A DNA stretch of 16,379 bases from CAYLLN01 sp036496265 (GCA_036496265.1 DASXLL010000243.1:1-16379); one strand, 5' to 3'. Counted from the stretch's first letter, positions 4,197 to 11,316 are shown. The notes: generated from the letters alone by a model not told the origin. A program made the numbers and translations.

Positions 4197-5456
4197 ATGC
4201 CAACCATCACCATCCAACTCGCCTCCCCCATCCGCCGCACTTTCCGCGTCATGCAAGTCGCCGGCATGTTCGACGTGCCAATTGAACATCGATTGCAGCA
4301 CAATCTCACCGCCGAAGTTCCCGACCTCAACGAACCCTGGTCCATCGGTGCCATCATCGGCCCATCCGGCAGCGGCAAGACAACTTTGGCCAAAGAAGCA
4401 TTCGGCAATTGCGTTCACGAAGCCCAATCGTGGCCGGACGACGCCGCAATCATCGACTGCCTCGACCAACAAAAACCAATCAAGGAAATCACTCGCGTCT
4501 TAACGGCCGTCGGCCTCGGCAGCGTGCCGACCTGGCTGAAGCCCTATCGCGTCCTCTCCACCGGCGAACGCTTCCGCGCCGATCTTGCTCGATCATTGCT
4601 AAACGCGAGTACTTCTTTGGTTGTCGTCGATGAATTCAGCAGCTCGCTTGATCGGACGATCGCGAAGACGACCAGCGCGGCGTTGGCGAGGTTTATCCGC
4701 AGTGCTGAGATCCCGCCGGGCCGGCGGGACCTACATGACCTACGGTTCGTCGCCGTTACCTGCCACGACGACATTTTAAATTGGCTCCAACCTGACTGGG
4801 TTCTCCGGCTGGACAGCGACGGTCGTTCGCAACTAATGCGAGGCCGGCTTCGGCGACCAGCAGTCCACCTCGCCATCCGCCAGGTCCCTCAAGCAACCTG
4901 GAGCCACTTTTCCCGACATCACTATCTAGCCGGCGGCTTGGCCCGCTCAGCCACCTGTTATGCAGCGTTCGCTCCCGTAGGGTGGGACCAGCTCGCGCAG
5001 CGAGCGCCGGCCCACCAGCGCCGCGTGGACGCGCCGGCTGACATCAATCGCCGCGTGGACGCGGCGGTTAACCGGCCCGCCCACGGGCCAATCGCCTTCT
5101 GCGCCGCCGTCGCCGCCCTCGGCTGGAAAAAGACCAAACGCATCACGCGCCTCGTGACCTTGCCCGAATTCCAAGGCCTCGGCATCGCCAGCCAACTCCT
5201 CCAAATCGTCGCCCAGCACGAATCAAACAAAGGCAACCGCGTCACCATCACCGCCAGCCACCCGGCAATCCTCGCTCACTGCTCCAAATCACCGCACTGG
5301 CAACTAACCGGCCACAAACCCACCGGCAGCACCATCCAAACCTATCGCGGCCGCCGCATCGGCTGCTCCCTCGGCCGCGCCGTCGCCTCCTTCGAATTCA
5401 TTTCCCCTCGCACACAAACCCGAAGCGTAAGCGAGGGGACACTCGGCTCAAGTTGA
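4197..5456 (+). CDS. ABC-type ATPase fused to a GNAT acetyltransferase
   Basis: A 419-residue two-domain protein. The N-terminal half is an ABC-superfamily ATPase: Walker A GPSGSGKT (55-62), signature-like LSTGERFRADLARSLL (120-135), Walker B LVVVDE (141-146), D-loop-like SSSLD, and a switch histidine in AVTCHDD (H190). The C-terminal half (about 230-400) resembles a GNAT N-acetyltransferase, with HHYLAGGL near 241-248 and the acetyl-CoA loop RLVTLPEFQGLGIASQLL (Q326-GLGI). No membrane segments, so not a transporter. Substrate unknown. Residues 171-182, 261-291 and 406-414 are encoded by repeats and interrupt or extend the domains; the middle one splits the GNAT core between CYAAFAP and GPIAFCAA. 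The start at 4197 is ten bases after the nested palindrome; upstream frame is repeat. It lies one gene before terminase. Confidence 0.78.
   Translation: MPTITIQLASPIRRTFRVMQVAGMFDVPIEHRLQHNLTAEVPDLNEPWSIGAIIGPSGSGKTTLAKEAFGNCVHEAQSWPDDAAIIDCLDQQKPIKEITRVLTAVGLGSVPTWLKPYRVLSTGERFRADLARSLLNASTSLVVVDEFSSSLDRTIAKTTSAALARFIRSAEIPPGRRDLHDLRFVAVTCHDDILNWLQPDWVLRLDSDGRSQLMRGRLRRPAVHLAIRQVPQATWSHFSRHHYLAGGLARSATCYAAFAPVGWDQLAQRAPAHQRRVDAPADINRRVDAAVNRPAHGPIAFCAAVAALGWKKTKRITRLVTLPEFQGLGIASQLLQIVAQHESNKGNRVTITASHPAILAHCSKSPHWQLTGHKPTGSTIQTYRGRRIGCSLGRAVASFEFISPRTQTRSVSEGTLGSS
4711..4734. repeat. Palindrome in the ATPase domain of the fusion gene
   Basis: TCCCGCCGG (4711-4719) and CCGGCGGGA (4721-4729) form a near-perfect palindrome around one base, followed by CCTAC. 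This is the same GGGACCTAC edge as in the portal element. It codes for EIPPGRRDLH between two ATPase core segments (ARFIRS and LRFVAVTCH). Confidence 0.75.
4977..5072. repeat. Composite repeat insertion in the GNAT domain
   Basis: The first part (4977-5016) runs from GTAGGGTGGGACC to GGCCCACC with an inner hairpin GCTCGC (4991-4996) / GCGAGC (5000-5005). The second part has a direct repeat CGCCGCGTGGACGCG at 5019-5033 and 5049-5063, a period of exactly 30 bases; the second copy also forms a hairpin, CGCCGCGT/ACGCGGCG (5049-5056/5059-5066). Translated, it gives GWDQLAQRAPAHQ and two RRVDA decapeptides, with the reading frame intact. Confidence 0.85.
5404..5440. repeat. Single NPKRERG/TRSVSEG repeat at the end of the fusion gene
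   Basis: One copy of the 30-base element seen three times at 2601-2690, with the core CCCGAAGCGTAAGCGAGG (5419-5436). It is framed by CCCCTCG (5404-5410) and CGAGGGG (5432-5438), which can pair. Here it is translated in the TRSVSEG frame and supplies most of the last residues of the protein before the stop at 5454-5456. The two gene copies are therefore read in different frames. Confidence 0.85.
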
Positions 5457-5566
5457 GCGCCGACCCCATCCAAGCCAATTCGCCAACCCCATGCGAATCA
5501 ACAGCTTACAACCCTCACCAAGCCCCGTCGTAATGAAAAAACTTCCAACTTGAGCGCGAACGCAAC

Positions 5567-5637
5567 GGGGTCGGGAGTCAATTGCGGCCCGAATCCAACC
5601 AAATAGAAAGACGTCACCGCAATTGACTCCCGACCCC
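5567..5637. repeat. Perfect 21-base inverted repeat upstream of terminase
   Basis: Positions 5567-5587 are the exact reverse complement of 5617-5637, with a 29-base loop. The arms start GGGGTCGGGAGTC and contain the palindrome CAATTG. The right arm is followed by TTTTACTT, so as RNA on the plus strand this is a strong stem plus a weak U-run and could terminate or attenuate transcription before terminase. It may equally be a mobile REP-type element; I recall similar sequences as frequent in planctomycete genomes but cannot verify that here. Confidence 0.88.
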
Positions 5638-5661
5638 TTTTACTTCGTTTCCCTAGCCGCC

Positions 5662-7011
5662 ATGTCCGCTTCTTCACTCTCAATCCCGCACTGCCCACAC
5701 CAGCCCACCGAGCGGCAAGCAGAATTCCTCGAGCGCAACGAGCTCGAAGTTTTCTTTGGCGGCGCAGCCGGCGGCGGCAAAAGCGTCGCACTATTGATGG
5801 CGGCCCTTCAACATGTCAACAAACCCGGCTACGCCGCACTTATCCTTCGCAAAGACCTCCCACGCCTCGGCTTGCCCGGCGGCTTGATTCCGCGCTCGCA
5901 CGAATGGCTCGCCGGCACCGACGCCAAATGGAATCAAGTCAAACGCCAATGGCAATTTCCGCACGACGACGGCCCGCCAGCGACGATCACCTTCGGCTAT
6001 CTCGCCCGCCCGCTCGACAAATTCCGCTATGCATCCAGCGAGTTCCAATTCATCGCCTTCGACGAGCTGACCGATTTTCAGGAAGACGATTATCTTTTCC
6101 TCTTCAGTCGCCTCCGCCGCACAAAGTCGCTTAACGTCCCGCTGCGAATGCGGAGCGCGAGCAACCCAGGCGGCCTTGGGCATTTGTGGGTCAAGCAGCG
6201 ATTCGTGGAGCCGAATGCCGAGCCCTCGAACAACCGCATCTATATCCCCTCCCGCATTGCCGATAACCCGTTCCTCGACGAAGCCGAATACCGCTGGACC
6301 CTCATGCACTTGCCGACAATCGCACGCGAGCGACTGATGAACGGCGATTGGACCATTCAGGAGAACGCGACATTCAAAGCCAAATGGTTGCGGTATTACA
6401 TTGAAGCGCAAGGCCAGTTGGAGTTGCTCGAACCGAGCGGGCGAATTTTCGCGACAATCGGAGATGGCAAGTGCCGTCGGTTTGTCACGATCGATCCGGC
6501 TGGGACTTCAGCCGATCGAGTAAATGAAGTCAATGGAAAGACGGCAAGTTGGAGCGTGCTGCAGGTCTGGGATCAGCCGACGAACGAACTCCATCGTTTT
6601 CTGATCTTGCGTCATCAAGTTCGCGCGCGATTTGGTTTCAGCGAGCTATGCCAGGCGATTCGCGACATTTACGTTGAATGGCGGCCGTGGCAAATTTGGA
6701 TCGAAGGCGAGAAGCTCGGCCAAGCCACTGTCGATCAGCTCCAAAACGATCTGCCCATCCGCTGCATTCCAACGGGCGACAAAGACAAAGCTATTCGGGC
6801 TGGCCGCCTGGTCGTAAAAATGGAAAACGGCGAAGTGCTATTTCCTAAGCACAATTCATCGTGGCGACCGCAACTCGAAGCAGAATTTCTGGCCTGGACC
6901 GGCGATAAACGTGAGCCAGCCGACCAGATCGACGCGGCTGCTTATGCCGCCATCATCGCCGGCGATGCGACCGCGGCAGTGATCAAGCTGAGCATGTCGT
7001 TAACAACGTGA
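5662..7011 (+). CDS. Phage terminase large subunit
   Basis: A 449-residue protein, the motor that cuts concatemeric phage DNA and pumps it through the portal. ATPase domain: a glutamine-type motif near TERQAEF (16-22), Walker A GAAGGGKS (34-41), Walker B FIAFDEL with D134-E135, and coupling motif SASNP (165-169). Nuclease domain (RNase H-like fold): the first acid in VTIDPAG (D278), the second in WIEGEKLG (E348 or E350), and a last acid in ADQIDAAAYA (D421 or D424). All key residues are present, so the enzyme looks intact. The length is normal for this class. The ATG at 5662 lies 24 bases after the inverted repeat at 5567-5637; the frame opens at 5623 inside that repeat. No clear Shine-Dalgarno motif. 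It is the last phage gene; the host-like sigma operon follows. Confidence 0.9.
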   Translation: MSASSLSIPHCPHQPTERQAEFLERNELEVFFGGAAGGGKSVALLMAALQHVNKPGYAALILRKDLPRLGLPGGLIPRSHEWLAGTDAKWNQVKRQWQFPHDDGPPATITFGYLARPLDKFRYASSEFQFIAFDELTDFQEDDYLFLFSRLRRTKSLNVPLRMRSASNPGGLGHLWVKQRFVEPNAEPSNNRIYIPSRIADNPFLDEAEYRWTLMHLPTIARERLMNGDWTIQENATFKAKWLRYYIEAQGQLELLEPSGRIFATIGDGKCRRFVTIDPAGTSADRVNEVNGKTASWSVLQVWDQPTNELHRFLILRHQVRARFGFSELCQAIRDIYVEWRPWQIWIEGEKLGQATVDQLQNDLPIRCIPTGDKDKAIRAGRLVVKMENGEVLFPKHNSSWRPQLEAEFLAWTGDKREPADQIDAAAYAAIIAGDATAAVIKLSMSLTT

Positions 7012-7177
7012 CATCCACACGATGACGATCCGGAACCGCTCAAAACATGCACAAACTAACTGGCATTCATCGGTTGTCGTGTCGATAAGAAAAAAAGCCG
7101 GACGTCATTGCGGCGTACCGCGGGACGGTCTGGCGGAAATCCGCCACAATTTCCCCACGAAATTGCGGGGCGTTATT
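7012..7177. other. Spacer at the phage/host gene junction
   Basis: No gene supported. It holds two short stems: TGGCGGA (7131-7137) with TCCGCCA (7140-7146), and CCCC with GGGG around 7153-7170. No tRNA, attachment-site duplication or integrase remnant is visible at this edge. A strong terminator for terminase is not seen. Confidence 0.5.
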
Positions 7178-7206
7178 TTGCTGCCTCAGTACCTAACGGT
7201 TACAAT
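7178..7206 (+). promoter_or_regulatory. Sigma-70-like promoter of the sigma factor/kinase operon
   Basis: TTGCTG (7178-7183) and TACAAT (7201-7206) are separated by 17 bases, a near-consensus housekeeping promoter. Transcription would start near 7213, about 33 bases before the ATG at 7246. This suggests the operon is made constitutively rather than autoregulated by its own sigma factor; that is inference. Confidence 0.55.
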
Positions 7207-7245
7207 GCCGCCCGTCGCGGCCGCGACAAACTGACTGAGTGCGTT

Positions 7246-7842
7246 ATGAATGAACCGTCAGACAATCAGCGATTTCGCGTTCTCATGCGAGCGGCGGAGG
7301 CTGGCTCAGAGGAGGCGGCTCACGAGCTGTATGAGACATACGTCAAGTATGTCGTCCGCTGTGTCCGGCATCGGATGTGGCATCGTCTGCGGTCGAAATT
7401 CGATTCGCAAGATTTCGTGCAGCAAGTGTGGGCGTCGTTTTTCAACGATCGCGGGAGCCTGCCCGAGTTTCAGACGCCACAAGACCTGATCGCCTATCTC
7501 AAGGCGATGGCGGAGAACAAGGTGGTAATTGAAGGACGGCATCGTCGCATTACGAAGCGAAATCTCGCGCTGGAGGTCGCCGTGCAGGAGGACAGCGACA
7601 CCGTCGGCCAGCATCCGGCAACGCGACTGCCGACGCCGAGCGCCGTCGCGGTTTTCAATGAAGAGTTCGATCGGCTAATCGATCAGCAGACCGACGAAAC
7701 ACGGGCCGTAGCCCAGTTGCGATACGAGGGCAACACGTTTGAAGAGATCGCTCAATGCCTTGAGATGGATGAGTCGAGCGCCCGCAAGGTGATGCGGAGC
7801 CTCAAGCGCCGCGCGGCCTCTGACGATCAACCGCAGAGTTGA
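7246..7842 (+). CDS. ECF-type RNA polymerase sigma factor (planctomycete kinase-linked type)
   Basis: A 198-residue sigma-70-family protein that directs RNA polymerase to a specific regulon. Sigma region 2 spans about residues 25-100 with the core-binding segment DSQDFVQQVWASFF (53-66). Region 4 covers about 140-190 with the helix-turn-helix FEEIAQCLEMDESSARKVMR (165-184). The linker is longer and more polar than in classic ECF factors, as in planctomycete groups that sit beside Ser/Thr kinases instead of anti-sigma factors. No anti-sigma gene is visible; the next gene, 41 bases downstream, is a kinase, so regulation by phosphorylation is likely. The ATG at 7246 is chosen because the longer frame from 7108 would run through the promoter. 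Confidence 0.88.
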   Translation: MNEPSDNQRFRVLMRAAEAGSEEAAHELYETYVKYVVRCVRHRMWHRLRSKFDSQDFVQQVWASFFNDRGSLPEFQTPQDLIAYLKAMAENKVVIEGRHRRITKRNLALEVAVQEDSDTVGQHPATRLPTPSAVAVFNEEFDRLIDQQTDETRAVAQLRYEGNTFEEIAQCLEMDESSARKVMRSLKRRAASDDQPQS

Positions 7843-7883
7843 GTCCTGTTGCACCACGAAACTGCCGCCTTGATTAGAGCCGC

Positions 7884-10130
7884 ATGATTGACACCCCCGA
7901 GCCAACTGATCTGCAAACGCTGGTGCGCGACAAGATCGACGCCTGGCATGCCGGCCAAAAGCCTGATGCGTCGCGGCTATTGGCCGAATACCCCGCGTTG
8001 CGAAACGCGAAGTCGCTCGTCCTCGATCTGGCGCTCGCTGAATACGAGGCGCGGACAGCCGCGGGCGATGAGATCACCAAAAGTGATTTCTGCGATCGCT
8101 TTCCCGCGTATCGGCAGTCGCTCTCGAGACTGCTGGAGGTGTACGAGTTTCTCGATCAGTGTCCGCAGTTTGCGGTCAACGACGCTACACGCTGGCCGGC
8201 GCCGGGCGACGAGTTTCTGGGTTTTGAAATTGTCGAGCCGCTCGGTCGTGGCGGCATGGCGCGGGTGTTTTTGGCGCGGCAGCCGGAGTTGGGCAATCGC
8301 CAGGTCGTGATCAAGGTTTCGCGGTTTGCGAGTCGCGAGGCGCATACGCTGGGCAAACTGTCGCATCCGAGCATCATGCCGGTGTTTTCGGTTGAGCGCG
8401 ATGAATCCGCGGGTTGGACGGTCATTTGCATGCCGCTTTTAGGGGCGGCGACGGGCGTGGATTTGCTGGATGCAGCGTTTAGCGATGGGGCGACGCGAAA
8501 TGCCGCACTCCTCCAACGAGTGGCCCGCGAGACGAGGCCGCTGGCTGTAGCGGCAGTGACTGAAAATGAACGATTTGATTGGAATTTGACGTATCCGCAG
8601 GGGATCGCCCAGCTGGGAATTCAATTGGCGGAAGCTTTGAGAGCCGCGCACTACGCCGGCATTTTGCATCGCGACATCAAGCCTTCGAATGTGCTGCTGG
8701 CGTGGTCCGGCCGGCCGGTTTTGCTGGACTTCAATCTGTCGACCGACGCCGCGGCGATGGTTCCGGGAGTTGGCGGAACTCTGGCTTATATGGCGCCGGA
8801 GGTGATTGCCAGTGTGCTAACGGACAAAGGCCAGACAGCGCGACAATTCGACCCGCGCTACGACATTTACTCGCTCGGCGCGGTTCTCTACGAGTTGCTC
8901 ACTAATCGACTGCCCGCGAAGCCCGAGAATGCCGAGCGATTGCCGCTCGATGCGTATGAACCGTGGCTGGAATGCAAGCGACAGGCTACCGCGGCGCTGT
9001 TTGCGGAACCGGAAGGCGCTGTAGGCGGCAAGGACTTACAGAACATCATCATCCGGTGCTTAAGTTTCGATCCGGCGGAGCGTTTTGCAACGGCGACGGA
9101 GCTTGTTACTGCCCTCCACAATTATATTGCTTTAACCTCTCCCCCTCGCCCTCTCTCCCCCTCTCCCCTTCTCGCGCTTGGCACACCGAGGCCCGCCAAA
9201 TCCCGCCGCGCCGTTCTCGCCGCCGCCGTTGGTCTTCTCGGCGCCGGCCTCGTCGGCTTTGCCGCCTACCACAGCACCCGCCGCACGCCGCTGGAACTGC
9301 TTTATCAGCAAGCCATCGACGAATACAACGACAAGAAATACGAAAACGCGGCCGCGACCTTCACTAAGTGTCTGGAACAAAAGCCGGGATGGACCGACTC
9401 GCTATTCGGACGCGGACAGAGTTTTAGGAAGCTGGAGAAATGGCGCGAGGCTCGAACGGATTACATGGCGCTGAAAGAAGCGAATCCAGCTTGGGCCTAC
9501 GCACTGGCTGGCTATTGCGATATACGACTGAAGGACAATGCGACAGCATACCGTGACTGCATGCAAGCGCACGAAATGGGCCAACGAGAAATTCCATTCC
9601 TGTTTAATTTGGCCAGAGCTCAGTGGAATCGGCAAAGGTATCGCGAGGCTCAGCAGGTTTACAGCGAGATCCTGTCAATCGATCCTCACAACCTTGATGC
9701 CATTCAGAACAGAGCGCTTGCCGGCGTGTTCGCTGTTGTGAACCAAAAGACAATGATTCCATCACCCGAATGCTTGGCCGATGCTGATGAATACAATCGT
9801 CTTGCCGGCGATACATTCGAGGGTCCCTTTTATGCAGCCGTAGTCTTTGGCGAGGCGGCCAGGAAAGATTCGCGCTTCCGCAAAAAAGCAATTGATCTTT
9901 TGGCGCTTGCCCTCCAAAGCGGGCTTCCTATAGAAGCAACCGCGCCATTCCCAGTGCAGCTAAAACCGTTGCTCTCGTTCGTGGATGCGAGCGTGACCGC
10001 CAATGCGGTGCATGATTTGAAATACCGAGCAAACATTCGCCCGCTGCAGGAGTACTCTAATACTCCGGACTGGAATCTGTTTGTCCAAGGAAGCAAAAGT
10101 CCGCACACATCCCTCGCGCGGCGTCGCTGA
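7884..10130 (+). CDS. Membrane Ser/Thr protein kinase with C-terminal TPR domain
   Basis: A 748-residue protein. An N-terminal helical segment (1-105) is typical of planctomycete kinases paired with ECF sigma factors. The kinase domain (about 113-420) has the glycine loop GRGGMARVF (121-129), the ATP lysine in VVIKVS (K144), catalytic loop HRDIKPSN (262-269), and APE at the activation-loop end. The metal-binding DFG is DFN (282-284). A proline-rich linker (PPRPLSPSP) precedes one membrane helix (about 441-463), then TPR-like repeats (470-610) and a final globular part. Predicted topology: kinase in the cytoplasm, TPR part outside. It probably phosphorylates the adjacent sigma factor or its partners; substrate not proven. 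It ends before the hairpin at 10221. Confidence 0.88.
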   Translation: MIDTPEPTDLQTLVRDKIDAWHAGQKPDASRLLAEYPALRNAKSLVLDLALAEYEARTAAGDEITKSDFCDRFPAYRQSLSRLLEVYEFLDQCPQFAVNDATRWPAPGDEFLGFEIVEPLGRGGMARVFLARQPELGNRQVVIKVSRFASREAHTLGKLSHPSIMPVFSVERDESAGWTVICMPLLGAATGVDLLDAAFSDGATRNAALLQRVARETRPLAVAAVTENERFDWNLTYPQGIAQLGIQLAEALRAAHYAGILHRDIKPSNVLLAWSGRPVLLDFNLSTDAAAMVPGVGGTLAYMAPEVIASVLTDKGQTARQFDPRYDIYSLGAVLYELLTNRLPAKPENAERLPLDAYEPWLECKRQATAALFAEPEGAVGGKDLQNIIIRCLSFDPAERFATATELVTALHNYIALTSPPRPLSPSPLLALGTPRPAKSRRAVLAAAVGLLGAGLVGFAAYHSTRRTPLELLYQQAIDEYNDKKYENAAATFTKCLEQKPGWTDSLFGRGQSFRKLEKWREARTDYMALKEANPAWAYALAGYCDIRLKDNATAYRDCMQAHEMGQREIPFLFNLARAQWNRQRYREAQQVYSEILSIDPHNLDAIQNRALAGVFAVVNQKTMIPSPECLADADEYNRLAGDTFEGPFYAAVVFGEAARKDSRFRKKAIDLLALALQSGLPIEATAPFPVQLKPLLSFVDASVTANAVHDLKYRANIRPLQEYSNTPDWNLFVQGSKSPHTSLARRR
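9136..9174 (+). repeat. CT-rich tract encoding the kinase juxtamembrane linker
   Basis: A pyrimidine-only run built from CCTCTCCCC-type units interrupts the otherwise mixed-composition kinase gene, exactly between the kinase domain and the transmembrane helix. It encodes the Pro/Ser linker TSPPRPLSPSPLL. It looks like a captured low-complexity element that now serves as a flexible linker. Confidence 0.65.
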
Positions 10131-10220
10131 GCGTTTGCATCCTTGTTTGATACATTCTTCCTATTCTACCTGCGCTAACCCGCGTTTTACGCCTGACCGG
10201 GCGTAGAACCCCCATAAGTT

Positions 10221-10254
10221 GGGCGGTATAGGCGATTCATACGCCCGCTTTTTC
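10221..10254 (+). terminator. Terminator-like hairpin after the kinase gene
   Basis: GGGCGGTAT (10221-10229) pairs with ATACGCCC (10239-10246) with one bulged G, followed by GCTTTTTC. It lies 90 bases after the kinase stop and would end the sigma-kinase transcript. A weaker stem, ACGCC/GGCGT, lies just upstream near 10190-10205. Confidence 0.6.
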
Positions 10255-10314
10255 TTCGCCTTTTCAATCTCGCGATTGGACGCCGGCATCATCGCGATGC
10301 TAGCAGGGAAATCC

Positions 10315-10343
10315 GCACCTCTTAGGTGCAGTTTCTCTCTTTT
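10315..10343 (+). promoter_or_regulatory. Leader hairpin before the LEPR-XLL gene
   Basis: GCACCT (10315-10320) pairs with AGGTGC (10324-10329) around a three-base loop, followed by a T/C-rich run containing TTTTT. It could be a second terminator for upstream transcription or a 5' leader stem. The start codon at 10371 follows a GGAAAGG ribosome-binding motif. Confidence 0.4.
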
Positions 10344-10370
10344 TCTGCCCATCGGGAAAGGTGAATAGCA

Positions 10371-11228
10371 ATGGCTCGGCAAAACACGCGCGGTTGGTGG
10401 TCTCAAGCGGTTCATCGTTTGTTCGGGAAATCGAAAGCACCGGTTCGACGGCGGAATGTCCGGTGTCTCCGCGCCGAATTCCTGGAAAATCGCAGCGTGA
10501 TGTCCGTTGCGCCGCTCGGTGACGTCTCGGGTCCGTCGCTCGCTGATTATTTAGCCCAAGAACACGCGATGGGTCCCATTGGACCCGCTGAGGTCGCAAC
10601 TGCGACAGCCGATCAATCTGCCGCCGCGGAGCTGGCCAGTGCAAATCCGCTCCTGCTCCGATCGCTGGCCCAAGGTGAAGGCGATGATGGAACATGCACG
10701 GACGAAACATGCACGGACGATTCGGGTGACGATGGAACAGGCACGGACGGAACAGGCACGGATGGAACTGGCACGGATGGAACTGGCACGGATGGGACGG
10801 GTGATGATGGGACGGGTGATGATGGGACGGGTGATCATGGGACGGGTGATAATGGGACGGGTGATAATGGGACGGGTGATAATGGAACGGGTGATAATGG
10901 AACGGGCACGGACGGAACGGGCACGGACGGAACTGGTGATGGAACTGGCACCGATGGAACGGGCGACACCAGCGGCGATCCCACACTCTCCGACGTTCAA
11001 GTTGACAACACGGATAGCACAATCGTTGTCACAGGTCTGGTTTCCGACAATATGGATCTCTCCGGTTTGACGATGACGTTGGATAACGCCGCGGGCGACG
11101 TCCAAGTCAACGACGACGGATCGTTCACGGTGAACATTTCAAATCCCGATGGATATATGACTTTTACAATCACGGCACTCGATGCGGATGGCAATACGAC
11201 GACATACACATTCGACTATGCGCCTTGA
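10371..11228 (+). CDS. LEPR-XLL-like protein with GTGD repeat array and Ig-like domain
   Basis: A 285-residue protein. The N-terminus is strongly basic (about 1-36) and ends in FLENRSVMSVAPL (37-49), a variant of the LEPR-XLL motif found near the start of many planctomycete and related surface or exported proteins. Residues 105-200 are a low-complexity array of Gly-Thr-Gly-Thr/Asp-Asp/Asn pentads, very acidic and probably extended or calcium-binding. Residues about 203-283 look like one Ig-like beta domain (TLSDVQVDNTDSTIVVTGLV and following, ending TTYTFDYAP). A surface-anchored or extracellular spacer protein is likely; no enzymatic motif is seen. It is preceded by GGAAAGG about ten bases before the ATG. 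It lies just after the kinase operon and may be one of its targets, but nothing here proves that. Confidence 0.78.
   Translation: MARQNTRGWWSQAVHRLFGKSKAPVRRRNVRCLRAEFLENRSVMSVAPLGDVSGPSLADYLAQEHAMGPIGPAEVATATADQSAAAELASANPLLLRSLAQGEGDDGTCTDETCTDDSGDDGTGTDGTGTDGTGTDGTGTDGTGDDGTGDDGTGDHGTGDNGTGDNGTGDNGTGDNGTGTDGTGTDGTGDGTGTDGTGDTSGDPTLSDVQVDNTDSTIVVTGLVSDNMDLSGLTMTLDNAAGDVQVNDDGSFTVNISNPDGYMTFTITALDADGNTTTYTFDYAP
10683..10970 (+). repeat. 15-base tandem repeat array (GTG-D/T-D/N pentads)
   Basis: About 16 units with a 15-base period, for example GGAACAGGCACGGAC at the left and GGGACGGGTGATAAT in the middle. One unit near the right end is short by one codon. The middle block (about 10795-10900) is nearly uniform at DNA level, while the outer units differ in codon choice. 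This indicates recent expansion of the centre by slippage or unequal recombination. Confidence 0.9.
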
Positions 11229-11281
11229 TCCCAAGGCGTTAGTCGTTCGTCCGAGCTTCGGCGTTGCTGCATCTCAGTTGA

Positions 11282-11316
11282 GGATCGCCTACCATGAGGC
11301 GGTCCCCATTTAGGAG
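11282..11316 (+). promoter_or_regulatory. Hairpin and ribosome binding site of the Tat amidohydrolase
   Basis: GGATCGCCT (11282-11290) pairs with AGGCGGTCC (11297-11305) with one G-T wobble, and the AGGAG motif at 11312-11316 follows. The AGGAG is nine bases before a TTG at 11326 and only four before an out-of-frame ATG at 11321, supporting TTG as the true start. Confidence 0.55.

Noticed and set aside
4197..5456. ABC transporter ATPase annotation
   Set aside because: There are no permease genes nearby, the protein is fused to a GNAT domain and it sits among phage genes, so a transport role is unlikely.
5791..6411. 206-residue minus-strand ORF over terminase
   Set aside because: It is antisense to an intact terminase with all catalytic motifs.
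10683..10970. Possible CRISPR or satellite DNA
   Set aside because: The 15-base period codes for a continuous pentad array in a protein with sensible ends; there are no unique spacers.
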